Of a stretch of 64,000 bases of DNA, positions 11,111 to 24,109 are shown one piece after another; position 1 is the stretch's first letter; each line of letters opens with the position of its first letter. The stretch is from NCBI RefSeq assembly GCF_027744825.2, contig NC_071345.1, positions 17,144,001 to 17,208,000 of the forward strand, given 5' to 3'. Origin of the DNA: Synchiropus splendidus. Lineage: Eukaryota; Chordata; Actinopteri; Syngnathiformes; Callionymidae. The notes under the pieces were generated by a model. That model was not told the origin of the DNA. It was given only the letters and a program-made list of their open reading frames with translations, and made no database searches. The position numbers were made by a program, and so were the translations under genes.

Positions 11111-13415
11111 ATCGCTGACAATAGATGGCATCTCTCGACCCCCTGCTATTCTGACGTACTGTCTTGGACAGTTTATCTACGTAATTTTTTAATCTATATA
11201 TGTATCTGTTTTTAAGATGAAGGGAAGCCTTTTAGAATTCCTTTCTTTATCAACTGCCCTACGAATGTAGATTATTTCTGGTTGCTTACAATACACACTT
11301 CATGCACAGGTTTTATTTTTATCCACTGTTTCTCAAGCGTGCAGGACTGTTTACATTGGCCGGGGCGCTGATGTTTGCTATTATATACAATGCACCACTT
11401 AAACCAAATGTGTGTGCTTCACTGCTGTTTACTGAGGATCTATCTTATTTACCTGGTGCGGAAATTCACATGTAGAAACCATAATATCTCACTGCATCTG
11501 CTGCTATATTAAGCTACAACATATTATATATATTTTTATTATATTTTTGGATGTTTTGGAATACAAATACTTCATTCATCACCTCAACTTTGCATTGTAA
11601 AGTTTGTATTTTATCCTCTGTTTGTCATGCAGATTGAAATTTGAGAAGGCTGCATGCAGTTTTCTCCTCATTCGTGTTACATTTCTGAATGGACTATTCT
11701 TTCTACTTATTTAATTTGACAAATCGGGAAAACTATGAAGTAAATATTCCCAGAATCCAACAGCTGATAATGATTTTCTCCTCGCCTTCTTGCGAGAACC
11801 ATTGAGGTTAAAGGTACAAAAGCATCTCTTGTCTGCTTACTGTTGAAACTCTTTTCCACCACACACACACCTTCACACACACTCAGCCACACACAGATGT
11901 TTAGTCATCTACTTCCCATTTTTGGCAGTCTGGTTTCCACTCTTCACACTGACCTGCCAGTCCTGCTCTCTCGGGGAACCTCCTTTTTAGCTTTGACAGA
12001 CTGTGTAATTATGTCAAAGATGCTTACAGCCTCCTTCACAAGATGCCTCTAAAACGTTTACACTCAGCAAAGGTGCATATTAGTGTCCCACACCTTGCAA
12101 CACACACACACTCGCATAAACCGTACAGTAAACCTCCGCCTCAAGCCAGCAATGCTCAGCCTGCATCCTGTCATCCGCGCCGCACCACAGACGGGGCTCA
12201 AACATACTCGCAAACGTGCCGTCACTGTTGCACGGCACGTTCTCATGACGGTGCATTAATGCAAAACATCATCCTGAGTTATGATGTGACGCTGCACACA
12301 CCATAGGGGGCCTTTCCTGTACAGTAAATACAGAACCCCAACATGGACCTCATCGCTTTGGGGCGAGCAAGCCCCACATGTCTTTAAAAATTTGCTTCAC
12401 GACCCGACTTCAAAGGAAAAGGCGCTGAGCTGGGTCTCGATGTGAAGGAATATGCTTTCAGTTATGGCCACATTTGGGCCAAAGAGCACCATTCATCAAT
12501 CTGAAATACCACTGTGAAGGAATTCCATGCGTCCACCCAAACTTCTGAGGACCCGACGCCTCTATCCTCGGCGCAAAGAGATGCAATAAAGTAATCGCCT
12601 TATGATGATGAAAACACCCAAACATGTGGCGTTTTGTTGTGTTGTATACTTGGGCTTCTGAGGCAGTCAGTGCATCTTGTCAGCAGCTGTCCTCACACCA
12701 TTTGTCAGGCTGCATATTTATTATCTCAAAGCTCATTTCTGGCCAGCACAACAAAGCCCTCAGGGTTTACAAGTCTGTCAGCAAATGGCCGTCTTCTCTA
12801 CCTAGGCAACATGGCGAGCGCTGGGAACATCCTGTCATCGTCTGAAACATGAGGAAAATGGTGAAAAATGCTCCGCTTGGGACTGGAAACCAATGTGAGG
12901 TCCAGCTTTCCTTGGACTCTGTGTAACGGTGCTGAATGCACTATGAAATGTTAGATGTTGGTGAATGGCTACATTCATTCTTCCTCTCCAAATGTGCATG
13001 ACCAAACATCAGAATTTCAGAAGTGGCTGAAAGAGGGAGGATCTTTTGTTTGTTTCTAGTTAGCGACTTGAAGTGTTTGAGACTATTCTCTATATGTTGG
13101 GATCAAGAGGACAAAATCGGTTTCCCATGTGGGATGATGAAGAACCTTGTCCTCGGCTCCATCTTCAGAACAAAACATATGGGAAGTGTTCGGCTCGACA
13201 TATTGTTTCGCTTACAGACGTTTGGATGGTAACTTTTTTTACACACACTATTTGGTCGATATGAATAGGAATTGTTCTGTCTTGGAACTATGCCACAAAC
13301 TTGTATTGGGTTTCTATCGGGGGCAACCCATTACCCTCTGCTGAAAGATCAAGCCACATTTTGAATGAACTAATAAAAAACTGCAGCGGATTTGGGGGTG
13401 ACCTCATTTCATAGC
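11111..13415. other. No recognised gene; minor CA-rich patches
   Basis: Impure CA-rich patches occur at about 11861-11900 and 12099-12115. The frames at 11843-12306 and 12624-12852 are short and overlap on both strands. No repeat family is recognised. Confidence 0.5.
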
Positions 13416-14003
13416 GTGCACGGACCAATCAGGTGACCCACGACGCACTTTGTTATTTTGTACAACACAGCCTCTGTATGCAGACGTGTCCCATTAGCTC
13501 CATTGACTGTTTTTTTTTCATATTGAGGTGTAAAACCTTTCCTGTCTCTGCACTGGACCGTGGTAGAGTGTCACAGGGGAGGTGCTCGCTCTCCACACCT
13601 CCGAGGCTGGAGCTCCAGGGTTTGATGTCCTGTTGTGGACTGGAGCTGGGACAGGGATGAGGCGAGTCTGGGACAGAGCGTTACTTGGTTTATGACTTTG
13701 TCACAGCCAAACTGCACAGAAGCGCACATTCAGAGCTGGACACGCACCGGGCACCTCTTCACTTCTGGAGAGACGTCACTCACTCGGCAACCCCTCCCAC
13801 ATGCAGCGGCCACACACATAGAGGAACAGCGCACCTGCAGCAGACACTCTACATTCACTCCTACAAAAGCTTATTTTAAGGCTTGGAACGCATTATCTCT
13901 TTTTCCATTAACTGTAATGGGAAAAACTGATTCAGATTTTGAACAAATCGCTTCTCGAACGGCCGTCTGGAACAGATTGTGATGGAGAACCGAGGTACCA
14001 CTG
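13416..14003 (-). mobile_element. DNA transposon fragment, TcMar/Tigger-like end, copy 1
   Basis: The right end, read in reverse, is CAGTGGTACCTCGGTTCTC followed by subterminal inverted words (TTCGAGAA) and 'tttttcccatta'. This is a pattern I associate with TA-inserting mariner/Tigger-like elements. The base pair outside the end is TA, as expected for a TA target. The sequence matches 56636-57202 in opposite orientation along nearly its whole length. No matching inverted terminus is seen near 13.4 kb, so this is probably one end of a larger element. A 115-codon frame at 13635-13982 is shared with copy 2. Confidence 0.6.
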
Positions 14004-14009
14004 TATTTA

Positions 14010-15155
14010 GGGATAGAGGTGTGGAACTCAACTGGTGAGGCTGCTAGTCTATTAAGAGTCAAATAAAGCTACATCCTCACATCGCTGCACTTTTCATTAT
14101 CCAAACATTTTCCGTGCCGGTTCAGAAAGGCGCCACAGGCCCTCCACATGGATTCACCGAAATGCATTCAAAATTATGTAGTACATATGCCGGGACAGTG
14201 GTGGCGCTGTGATGCTCTCGGAACCAAAAAGAAGACAACATGGCGCGTGTGTAAATGAAGCTTGTGTGCTAACTGTTAGCACTGTAGCACCAACAAACTG
14301 ATCGATAACAGACATTGGTGTTTATGGAACACGCTTGCGCTTTTCTGAAAGTCAACACTGAACTACAAGTAAGCAAAGGCATGATAGAGTGGCCAGGGAC
14401 GCGTGTTTTGAATCCTTTTAGCAGCATTATGGTCACTTGTTTCGTGATCTATAGAGGGGAGTAATCTGTATGAATTTCAGTTCAGTTCAAGTTCATGTTT
14501 GGTTTGGTTCATGATCCGTGGTGCGTCATTGTCATGTAATGTACTGTAATTGTCTGCTGCTCATAACAACGACAGAGTAGGTGAAGATTTTGTCTTAATA
14601 TTAGCAATAACCTGAACAGTTGTGAGGTGGGGAACTTCAGGGAGAGGCAGGTAGACAGGGCCGTGACATTGTTCTGGATTCGCTGCCCACACGGAGACAT
14701 GGATTCAAATTTATACAAGCTGGGACCCTTCAAAAAGTGTTGGATACAGTGACGGAAAACACTGGATTCGGATGTACAACAGCTCTATACGATGCAGAGC
14801 TTGTGAGGACGCGGCGACTCCATGTGGACAGGGTCTAAGACAGACAGTCACACAGCTCCAGACAAGCTTGTGTGAAACCCAAGGCCCGATGGTCAAACCC
14901 AACTCAGCGCTTTAGCTGTTTTGGGTGATGACCATTGGACAGTGACGGAAGGAAATGTGTGTTTGAGCTTTAAGGAGAAAAAAAAACTGTGTCCCTGGTG
15001 TAATGAGGAAGAGTCTGAGCTCAAGTATGTATTTTGACACAAACAAGAGAAATGATGCTTCCATTGCACTCAGTGAACTATCCACAACAAAATCTGTTTG
15101 GCGCACAACTTGAACTGGGTTTAAAAACGTCTCCCCTTGCGTGACTGACTTTGAC
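14010..15155. other. No recognised feature
   Basis: No repeat family, microsatellite or convincing coding frame. Frames at 14509-14902 on the minus strand are short and unrecognised. Confidence 0.5.
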
Positions 15156-15160
15156 ATGTC

Positions 15161-15292
15161 TAATTTAGAGTCACCCGCTCACCTCTGTATGTTTTCAGGC
15201 TGTGGAAGCAAACCAGACTGCCTGGAGGAAATCCAAAAGCAAACACAGGGGGAACATACAAACTCCACAGAAGGACCCGGGTCACTCAAAGT
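15161..15292 (-). mobile_element. SINE/LINE remnant (fish 'aatttagagtcacc' repeat)
   Basis: The ordered words 'aatttagagtcacc', 'atgttttcaggctgtggaagcaaacc', 'ggaggaaatcc', 'cacagggggaacatacaaactccacagaaggaccc' match a very common fish repeat. In that repeat these precede a box-B-like 'gattcgaacc', meaning the element is read in reverse. The tRNA-like part itself is missing here. Divergence is high, so it is an old copy. Confidence 0.65.
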
Positions 15293-15299
15293 CTTCCCT

Positions 15300-16805
15300 C
15301 TGGCTATAATATACTGACATAATAATAAACAGTTATTGATTCACAGAGTGCTTTCGTGCGCAATTAAACATAAATCATGAGAGATTATTTGAGCGTCAAA
15401 ATGTTACGACCCCTCATCCAAACTGTTTTAACTGCTTCTGGTCTTTGTCTCGGGCGCGATGTCAGTCTGACTTTTTTACACCAGCTCCTTAATTTTTCAC
15501 TCTGGAAATTTCCCCTAGTATATAAAGCACCAGCATGAATGGGAGCATCACTCACAGTGCGTACTTGAGAGAAACGCATAGCCATATGAGGTACCATATA
15601 TACCAAGTGCCACACAAGAATTAGGGCTCACGGTCGCCAGGAACAATTCCGAGTCACAGACTTCATCAAACAAATCGGTTCTGGCGAAATGGAACAGTAA
15701 TAAAAGGAGCTGGGAACAACACATGTTTAGTTGAGGGCCAGACACAACATGCTCTTGTTAACTGCCTGCTAAATATACAGACGAGATGACGTGACCACTG
15801 AACACTGGTGAAAAAATGTACTGCTCAACTTTCATAAGGACGCTATGTTTGGCTTTTTAGAGTTTCAGACCATCTTACAGTGATCACTTGTGTTTGTAAG
15901 CCAAATGTGTGGTAAAAATTGTATCCCAAAAACACATGACTTAATCTTCAAGTAACAAGGGAGTTGCTGCAAATTAGGATGGGTGTTTGAAGATCAAAAA
16001 TGCATAAAATGATAAATTAAAAGGGCTATGGATAACGTTGGCCCTCAATGGCCCAAAGATGAAATCCAGAGTTCAAATGTTTCCCGCATGGTCCCTCATC
16101 TGGTTTCCATGCACGCTGGAGAACCAGTAGATCAACAGGGCCAATAGTTGGCCGCTGAATTTGACTTTGAACTGCCTCCATGAGCTAAATTGTGCCGCTA
16201 CAAATGTTATTTTTCACCATCGCTATTTAGCTTTTTTCCACACCATATCAGCCTGATGGTGAGTGACACAAAGTGCTGATCTGAAAACCACACTGGTTCC
16301 TGTTTCTTAGATCACTCGCATAGTATGAGACACCATCTGAGAGTGATTACCGCTCATCTGCTGTCCTTTATAATGCACTTTATTTATTGAGTATATTCTG
16401 ATTCATTTCAAATAATAGGATTAAAGCTGCAAAGATGACGTTGTTCAGTTCTGACTGAAAGGGACCTACGGTATTGAAACTCACATCAAAATAAGGTGTC
16501 TGCATTTAACTACACTTTCTCACGCCCAAATTTTTTCTTTTTTTTTTACCTGAATTTTGATGTCTTCCAATATCGATATTATTGCAAGGCGATATCAGGG
16601 CTTTGGCTGCTTTATTTTCCTCATGATCATTGTTGATTGTGTATTAGAAAAGGCAGCTTGAGGTACATTATACTTTCCTGAATGGGACATGAGCAAACTT
16701 TGCTCTCCTTGAAATTACTTAAATACTGTGCACCACTAGGGTGAAGTAACTCTATACCGGACATGTAGGTGGGACATGCTTGGGCTCCCAGTGCTGCTCA
16801 AGCTC
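15300..16805. other. No recognised gene
   Basis: Nothing identifiable apart from a short 'caatatcgatattattgcaaggcgatat' stretch at about 16568-16600. This resembles the 'cgatatt' words seen in hAT-like fish repeats but is too short to call. Confidence 0.5.
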
Positions 16806-16808
16806 ACA

Positions 16809-16889
16809 TGCTAAATGCCTGCAAACTGTGGAATGGATTTCCTGAATCAAGAATCAAGAAATCCATTCCACAATTTGCAGTGAGCTAGC
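16809..16889. repeat. Inverted repeat (hairpin), arms about 32 nt, loop 18 nt
   Basis: The 22 bases at 16819-16840 are the reverse complement of 16859-16880 with a single mismatch. Partial pairing continues to about 16809 and 16889 ('tgcta' / 'tagca'). The loop holds a direct repeat of 'gaatcaa'. It could be a short fold-back element or a transcribed hairpin. Confidence 0.8.
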
Positions 16890-16944
16890 AGAAGAAAGTT
16901 CACCCAACTACATTTACCTCAGACTCGACTCATAATTCAGAAAT

Positions 16945-17035
16945 CTCCATTGGTTGGATGGGCAACTTCCGATCCATCAAATACATAAGTACTGGACCCT
17001 GGTACCGTCACTGGATCGGATCTGTCCAATCCCTA
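16945..17035. mobile_element. Possible hAT-like repeat fragment
   Basis: The words 'ccgatccatcaaatacataagtactggacc', 'ggtaccgtcactggatcggatc' and the ending 'ccaatccctaat' resemble the 'ggtatcggatc...catccctaat' end common in fish hAT-like repeats. The copy is diverged and the call is tentative. Confidence 0.35.
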
Positions 17036-17039
17036 ATAT

Positions 17040-18520
17040 TTAGCTAACGTTTACAACTTGGCTGCCAAGCTAGAGAAGCTCTGTTTTACATACATTAGGA
17101 TTGCAAAACGCCCCCCTGACAACAACTGGTCAGATTTCCCCAAATGTATTATTCTGTGTGGAAATATTGAGGAGGACCTACACTTGAACCCTGTGGAGTG
17201 CCACAGCTTGAGGCCATAGTTGTTAAGCCATGCTCTTTGGTTGACATTTTTTTTATATATATTTCATAATAACACAAGCAGCACTAAGGTAATAACTTAT
17301 TAAGGATTGAAAAATTTAAAAATATATTTGTTGAGCAGTTACACAGGAGTGTGAGACAATGTTTACACGGGACTGTTAGGAGTTTCCTCCAGTGGGTGGT
17401 CGGTGACTCCCTTAAAGATTGGGAGTGCGGCTGCCGACCAGAGACTTGGAGTTAAGCCAACTTTTCTGCGGTGAGGTGAGACATCACTGCGGAGCCCACT
17501 AGTGAGATATATGGTTTCATGGACACCGCTTGATATCACCTCTCGTCCAAATTGTCATTCACTCAATCGTTGCAAGTTTATTTTAAATAAAGATTTAGGA
17601 AGGTATTTTCGGCGCAAATGCTGCAGTGGTGAGAGCCAGATGAGGGAAACAAATAAACAAGTGTTCGCTATTACAGATTCTTTGTTTCATCCAGCAGATT
17701 GCTGGCAGTGATGATGTTCATTGTAGCACAACAGAGTGTGAATGCCCTCAGCATGCTCTGGCACCACTTCAGTTCTGCGTGTGTGGCTTGAAGTCACCAA
17801 AGGAATCTCAACTTTAACATGTTGAAACAAGAGAACACGTCATCACTGCTTGTCATCTTTCTTGGTTTATCGTCCTCCTATTTGGCCTAAGGGTCCGAGG
17901 AGACTGCTGTGGTGGCTGCAGTGGACCCGCTGGACCAAAGGGCTGCCGCCTGAGTCGTAGCAAAGGGAAAGCAATGTGGGAACAGTTGAAACAAACCATG
18001 GTAAGGGTTGGTCAGCAGCAAAAACAAGTTCTCAAAAACTGAAGAAGAAGAAATACAAATACAAAATACAACTCAGTCCAAATAATTTGTCATCATTTTG
18101 GCAGCGCCAGTAGATGATGGATGATCATCATCTCTGGGGTATACAAAGTGTTGAGTGACCTGAGTCTTAAGGGCTCATTGCATGAAGATCCAGCGTGGTG
18201 TTAAGGAGTACCAGACGTTGGTGGTAATTGTCATCTCCAAAATGGGATACCAGAGAGCGTTTGGCAAATACATACTTACTGTCCTGTCTCCATATGTGGT
18301 CGGAGAAAACTGTTCCTTCTTCAGCCACATGAATAAGCATTGATATATTATTTAAAAAAAAAACACTTATTTTGGTGTTGACTTTAGTGTCAGTGAATCG
18401 CAGATGAGGCTCTTGACTTAAACATCTCACAAGACCAGGTTGTGATCACCAGGAAGGTGAAACACTTGGCTGCCAATACCCGCAGTTACTGTACATGATA
18501 ACAATGAATGGTAGTACTGT
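17040..18520. other. No recognised gene
   Basis: No family recognised. Frames at 17502-17711 (plus) and 18167-18430 (minus) are unremarkable. Confidence 0.5.
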
Positions 18521-18522
18521 TC

Positions 18523-18709
18523 TAGTCAAGACCAGGTCGAGACCACAGCACATAGCAAGACCAAACTGAATACAGTACACATTACAGGTTTGCTCCAATG
18601 ACACCATTTAAGTTCTTGATTTATTTTGAAAAAAAAAAAATGTGCTTATGCTTCTGTATTCAGTTTGGTCGTGGTCACTGTATTTACAGGTCTCTCTCAG
18701 TCTTGACTA
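18523..18709. mobile_element. Fold-back repeat, arms about 55 nt
   Basis: The left arm (18523-18575) begins 'tagtcaagac' and ends 'gaccaaactgaatacag'. The right arm (18653-18709) is its inverted counterpart, with perfect outer and inner ends and a less conserved middle. The spacer of about 77 nt includes a 12-A run. The 'agtcaagaccaggtcgagacc' wording resembles a widespread fish repeat rich in 'gtctggtctcgactt'. It is probably a small non-autonomous DNA transposon. Confidence 0.65.
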
Positions 18710-21700
18710 CAACATGATGGACTGAGGACTGAAAGTCGCACTGGCTATGTCAATGTTTACTTATTTCCTCCTCTATGGATATCTTGTTGCGAATCATAAA
18801 TGTGATCATATTTGTAGTACTTAATAGATTCTCAGATGAAAATATTGTAAGTATTGTCCCCATTGTCACCTGGCCCACCTTCAAACTGCAAAGCAGTAGT
18901 GGCTGCCTAAGTGCGAGATATGGTGACCATGGACACTGGAAACAATAAAAATCCTGGACACCTCAAATGTGCAGTCATTGAGCTGTATACCAAATGTTAG
19001 TTGCGTTTAATGGACAGTTGCTGTAATCCTAATAAAGCCCTGATCTGAACAATGTTGCTTCAATGATCCGATTCAACTTGTTACGAATGAAATTTTGCCA
19101 TTGATTGGGTCGGTGTCCATGTGCATCCCTGATCCTATCGGATTCATTCTGGACAAACATGTCTCCTGGCTCCACCCTTCTCTGCGACTGAAGCGGTATT
19201 CACAGAACTCCTTGATGTCTCTGGCTATTTACGATTTACGATTGCTTGCTGCATGAGCGCACACATCTTCTTTTCTTTAAGCTTGGACATTTGAGGTTAG
19301 TTGTGGCATCGCTGACTTAGTCTTGCCAGCGTTGGCTTGTTTTATTGCTTGTTCTGTGTCTGGCTGATGACTCAGCACAGTTTGCTGAGTGTTGCTTGGT
19401 TGTACGTGGCCAGTCTTTTGATGGTGTTGTGTAGTCACGCAGCTTCACTTACTACTGCGTGTGCCCGAAGATGGAATCAATTAGTTGTTGCTTCGCTTTT
19501 GGGGTGGTTTTTAGACAAATTTTTGCCTATAACTGTTTTGGCCGATGTTATTTAGGTTGTATCCCAACCTCCGCTGTGCTAGCTAGCAACCCACGTCTTG
19601 CCATCAAATGAGTCAGCTGCAGAATCCAAAGAGGCATCCTCCTCCCACACTTTGCTCAATAGAGATCAGAGGGCGGACTTCTTAACTAGATGGTTTGTGT
19701 TTTCCATTGAGATGTTCATCCAGGGAGATAAAGTGGCGACCCAATTTCTGCCTTGCAAGAAAAATATCAGATCTTTGGCGGTTTTCCCGACATGAAGATG
19801 AGTCAGCACTGCGCGACAAGGTTCCCCAAAAAACAAAACTCCTTCACTTCATGAACCCCACAGCAATGAGAGCAGGAAAAGCACCGCGAAGAGCACAGCT
19901 GTAGAAGTAAAGATGTTTTCAAGTTTCCTAAATCGACCAGATCAATTCCATTGAAAGAAAAAGAAAACTGAATTGTCTAAAGCTTTGCTGAAGACTCTGT
20001 GATGCAAACACCCCAAAACACATGCTGCACACTGTTTTTATCAAAATAAAATAAATCTTTTTCTTCTTTTGAGTCTCTCTTTAAAAGCCAAGAAACAGTC
20101 AGCTGTTTATTTTCTTAAAGCGACGCTGAACAGTTGTCTCAGTAATTTGAGAAACAATAATAACATATTTATTATTGTTTATTGTAAAAGCACCCACAGT
20201 TTTACCGTGAACTGCAATGTTACTGTTTGTGCAATGTGAATTTGGCACATGAACAGTCATGAACAAAATGCTGACATTACATACTTTACACTCAGTCTTT
20301 GATTTCTTTTTCCAGCTCATTCTGAGCAGTCGGCCCATACAGACTTGCATTCCAGAGAGTCTATCTTCAACTCACTGTAGCGTCCTGTCCATCATCACTC
20401 ATTTTTGAGCAAATCCCTTCTTATCAGTTTTTTTCTTCCTTTTTTCCCCAGCCAATTGCACTTTGACAGTAATGTATGGGTGTGATTTGTGAGCTGGTGA
20501 AGCTCTAGACCTGGAAAGTCTTTGCAACTGGCTCACATTTCTTGTTAACAAGCCAAGAGACAAGAGATAGCAGCGGTTTCTGGGCTGTATTGTAGATGAA
20601 GTGCAGTTCTGCATGTGTGTGTGTGTGCTTGTTTGTATATCTGTGTGTTTGTGGCTGCGCCTGAGTGAGAACACAGATCCGTATCCAGGCAACATGAACG
20701 CTTCACAGAAGATGACGTCAATCGTTGGACAGTGGCTCTGACTGAGTTTAGTGGCATGTTTAATGTGTGCTCTATGTAACGCCTTATGAGATCTGAGCGA
20801 TAAGTAGTCAGTCTTGTGACCTGATCATTTGATAATGTCCGTGAAAAAATATGCGTGAACATTTTGGCATGTTAGATAAGACATTAGTAGTCAGAGCCGG
20901 CGTTCTAACTGTGGACTGAAGTTCTCATATCCTCCGTCCACTATTAGTGTCACATGAGTCTGGGACCTCTTCATTCTGATGGTAAAATTTGCAACCTCTG
21001 GTTGGTAGCTCTGACCAGGTCCCTGCCCCTATAATTTCCAGTGGTACTGCTCTGCTTGGCAGGTAACTGTAAGCTCTGGAAATATGCAGAAATCTGAACG
21101 AAGAGAGCACGGACAAGCTCCATATCTGGATCCATATTGTTACAGATATTAGCAACTGTCCACATCACAGAAACAATAATGGAAGTTTAGGTAATCTGAT
21201 CTCCTGTGTCGAGTCAGAGAAGGTCTAATAGACCTAAATCTCTCTTTGCTGATCACTGATGACCTCTGAACGATTCAGATCAACAATATTGAATATGGAA
21301 ATGTCCACAAACTAACTTGTGCAGTTCGTTCTGATGGCCGCTCAGACAGGAAACAGCTGAGCAAATGTTTTGCAATAACGTCTCAGTTTTGCATGGTGTC
21401 GAAGCTTCTGAGTCAAATATTTTGGCAGGATGATGAAAACGTCTTTACTGCAATCTTCAGTTCTTCTAGTGTGTCAACATAAGGGTAAACAAAACACCTC
21501 ACATCCACACACATTTGGTCCCGCTTGAACTGTCAAATTTCACAGGAAGGTCCATGAAGATCCATGACATTTTATTTATTGACAAATGAATCAAATAAAT
21601 ACTCACCACATATTGTATTCCAAAGTGGTATTCATAATGCATTTTATCATTGGTTTCACTGACAAGGTGCGGTGCTATAGGCAGTAATGTCACTACCGAA

Positions 21701-22630
21701 TAATAATCTCAAATGTAACATTCTTAATTCTTTGTTGAAGGAGAAATTTCTGCCAACCACTTATGTTGCTTAAACAATCTGGAGACCCCACAGTCCCCTA
21801 AACAAGAGGTTTGTGGTTTGTAGCTGCACTTTTTGGTCAAATAAAGCTTGTTTACTGAATCTATATCCTAAAACTACTCTAATTTCTTTTTTTATTCCGG
21901 CTAACACACACGGTGAGGGAGGGCGATTCCAAACACATCTGAATCGTCTGAGGCAGGCGTGGGACAACCTAACTATCATGAACCAGTTTGGACACCATTG
22001 TAAAAGCTATTTCTCAAAAGTGACCTTTTCTAAGCTCCATGTTTATTCTCCATTCTGTACTTTGCTACTTTTGTGTCTGAGCAGCCAGACATTCGGACCA
22101 TGTAATGTCACTTTTTAATAACTTATTTTACTGCTCCGTGTTCTGGCGTGGCCCGTGTTTACACTTTAACTACAGAAAACAGATGTGTCTGGGATGTGGA
22201 GGTGAGTTTCACTGCAGGATCTGGTTGGCAGGACTAATAGTACATTGACCTGAGTAAGTAATTCCAGTCTGTTTCAATCGATGTTTCCCAGAAGTCAAAA
22301 ACGATTTTTTAGCTGTCTACTATAGTATCCAACTGAGTAGGAAAGTAATTGCCAAGATGTTGTCTACTAAGAAATGAATGATAAGTAGGAAGTCAGGAAA
22401 TGAGGTAATATTGAATGAGCACTGGTTCTAGATATTAGGTATAACATACTGAAATAGAAGGGAATTGTTTGATGTTAGAATCAAACTTGAGAAACTAAGT
22501 GAATATTTTTTTTTCTGTCTCACACTGTTGTCTTCTATGTCTTCTAGTCGCCAGGACACCAGTACAAAAATTGGGATGGGGCCCATTTATGCCCCTGTTA
22601 CGTATGAAAATGAACCCTTCTTTTACAAAC
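18710..22630. other. Long stretch without recognised genes
   Basis: A short (TG)n at about 20615-20630 is the only clear simple repeat. Frames of up to 105 codons (for example 20545-20862 on the minus strand) overlap one another and are partly low-complexity (Thr/His from CA-rich DNA). A few words near 19065-19140 ('gattgggtcggtgtccatgtgcatccctgatc') hint at an old hAT-like remnant but are not enough for a call. Confidence 0.5.
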
Positions 22631-22635
22631 AATGT

Positions 22636-22671
22636 CACTGTCACATCACATAATTGTGTGATGTGACAGTG
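22636..22671. repeat. Perfect 15-bp inverted repeat, 6-nt loop
   Basis: CACTGTCACATCACA at 22636-22650 is exactly inverted at 22657-22671 around a TAATTG loop. Weaker pairing continues outward ('acaaac' on the left, 'gtttttgt' on the right). The 36-nt structure would form a stable hairpin or cruciform. Confidence 0.9.
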
Positions 22672-22674
22672 TGT

Positions 22675-23700
22675 TTTTGTGTTGGTATTGCTATTCACCA
22701 ATATATCCACCAGGTGGAGCAGCCCAGAGTCAAAAGTTTCAGTAGTTCAACAATGAGTGCTTATGATCTTCAACCTTTCACCCTCCACATCCTAAACCTG
22801 ACCATTGTTTTTTAATGTCAGGAAATGCCACTGAAAGCGAAACATTTCATTCGAAAGCCTAATGTTTCCACATGCAACACGTCAGACTCACTCCTGCTTC
22901 AACATTTTATGAAAAAACCCACATGAAATGTGTCGATCTTTGGCGCCTCAGGTGTGAGAATGTGCTGCACTTACGTCTGCCCCGTGGTCTCCTCCCAGTT
23001 GCACCTCATCAGGGAGAGTCCCGGGTTACACCATATGAAACACCTGAGCCACTTCAATTGACTTTGCTGGATGTGCAGGCGCCACATTTCTGCAATGAGT
23101 CCCAAATAACTGTAGTCGAAGAAGATTCCAGTCACGCCTCAGAGGAAGTTTATTTTGGCTACTTGTATCTGCAATCTTGTCCCGTCGATAACATCAGGTG
23201 AGAGTGATATGTGAATGGAGAGCCAAGACTCAGCTCTTTTTTTCAACAGGTCAGATACCTAAACTGGCTCTCGCATCACGCAGGTCATTGCAGACCAGCA
23301 CATTCTGGGAGTATTAGCTCAGCATCTGTATGTCTTTGTCCAGTTACACAGACAGTTGGAGATGTGCATTGGGAAAACTCTGTAGCTCGGATTCCACTGA
23401 CAAAAATGTAAACATGATAGTTTTGACAGGTCAAAAAACGTTCACCATGCCGTTGATGACCCTGAGCTGGTGTTACACTAGCTCTGAGTTACAGTATGGA
23501 AGAAGAGAGGGGGAGTCCAGCGGGAATTGGGTGCAGAGTCAGGAGGGGTCCGTTATTGTGGGGTCTTGCCCTAGCAACACCAGAGACAGCAGGATGATAG
23601 AAGAGCTAGGAGTGCTGGCAGAGTGCTGTAGCACGATGCTAGTCACAGAGCTATAGCTAGAGGCAGACGCGACTGTCATGTTAGATGGGTACCAGCTCTG
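22675..23700. other. No recognised gene
   Basis: Frames at 22872-23201 (109 codons) and 23330-23656 (108 codons) on the plus strand show no domain. The stretch from about 23500 could belong to the LINE remnant that follows, but I cannot support that from the sequence. Confidence 0.4.
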
Positions 23701-23714
23701 GCGGCGCTCGGCAG

Positions 23715-24105
<391 letters not shown>

Positions 24106-24109
24106 GTAT

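Noticed and set aside
11843..12115. CA-rich patches as microsatellites
   Set aside because: Too short and interrupted to count as a separate feature; mentioned in the interval entry.
19065..19140. Possible hAT-like remnant with 'tgcatccctgatc'
   Set aside because: Only isolated words match, with no extended similarity.
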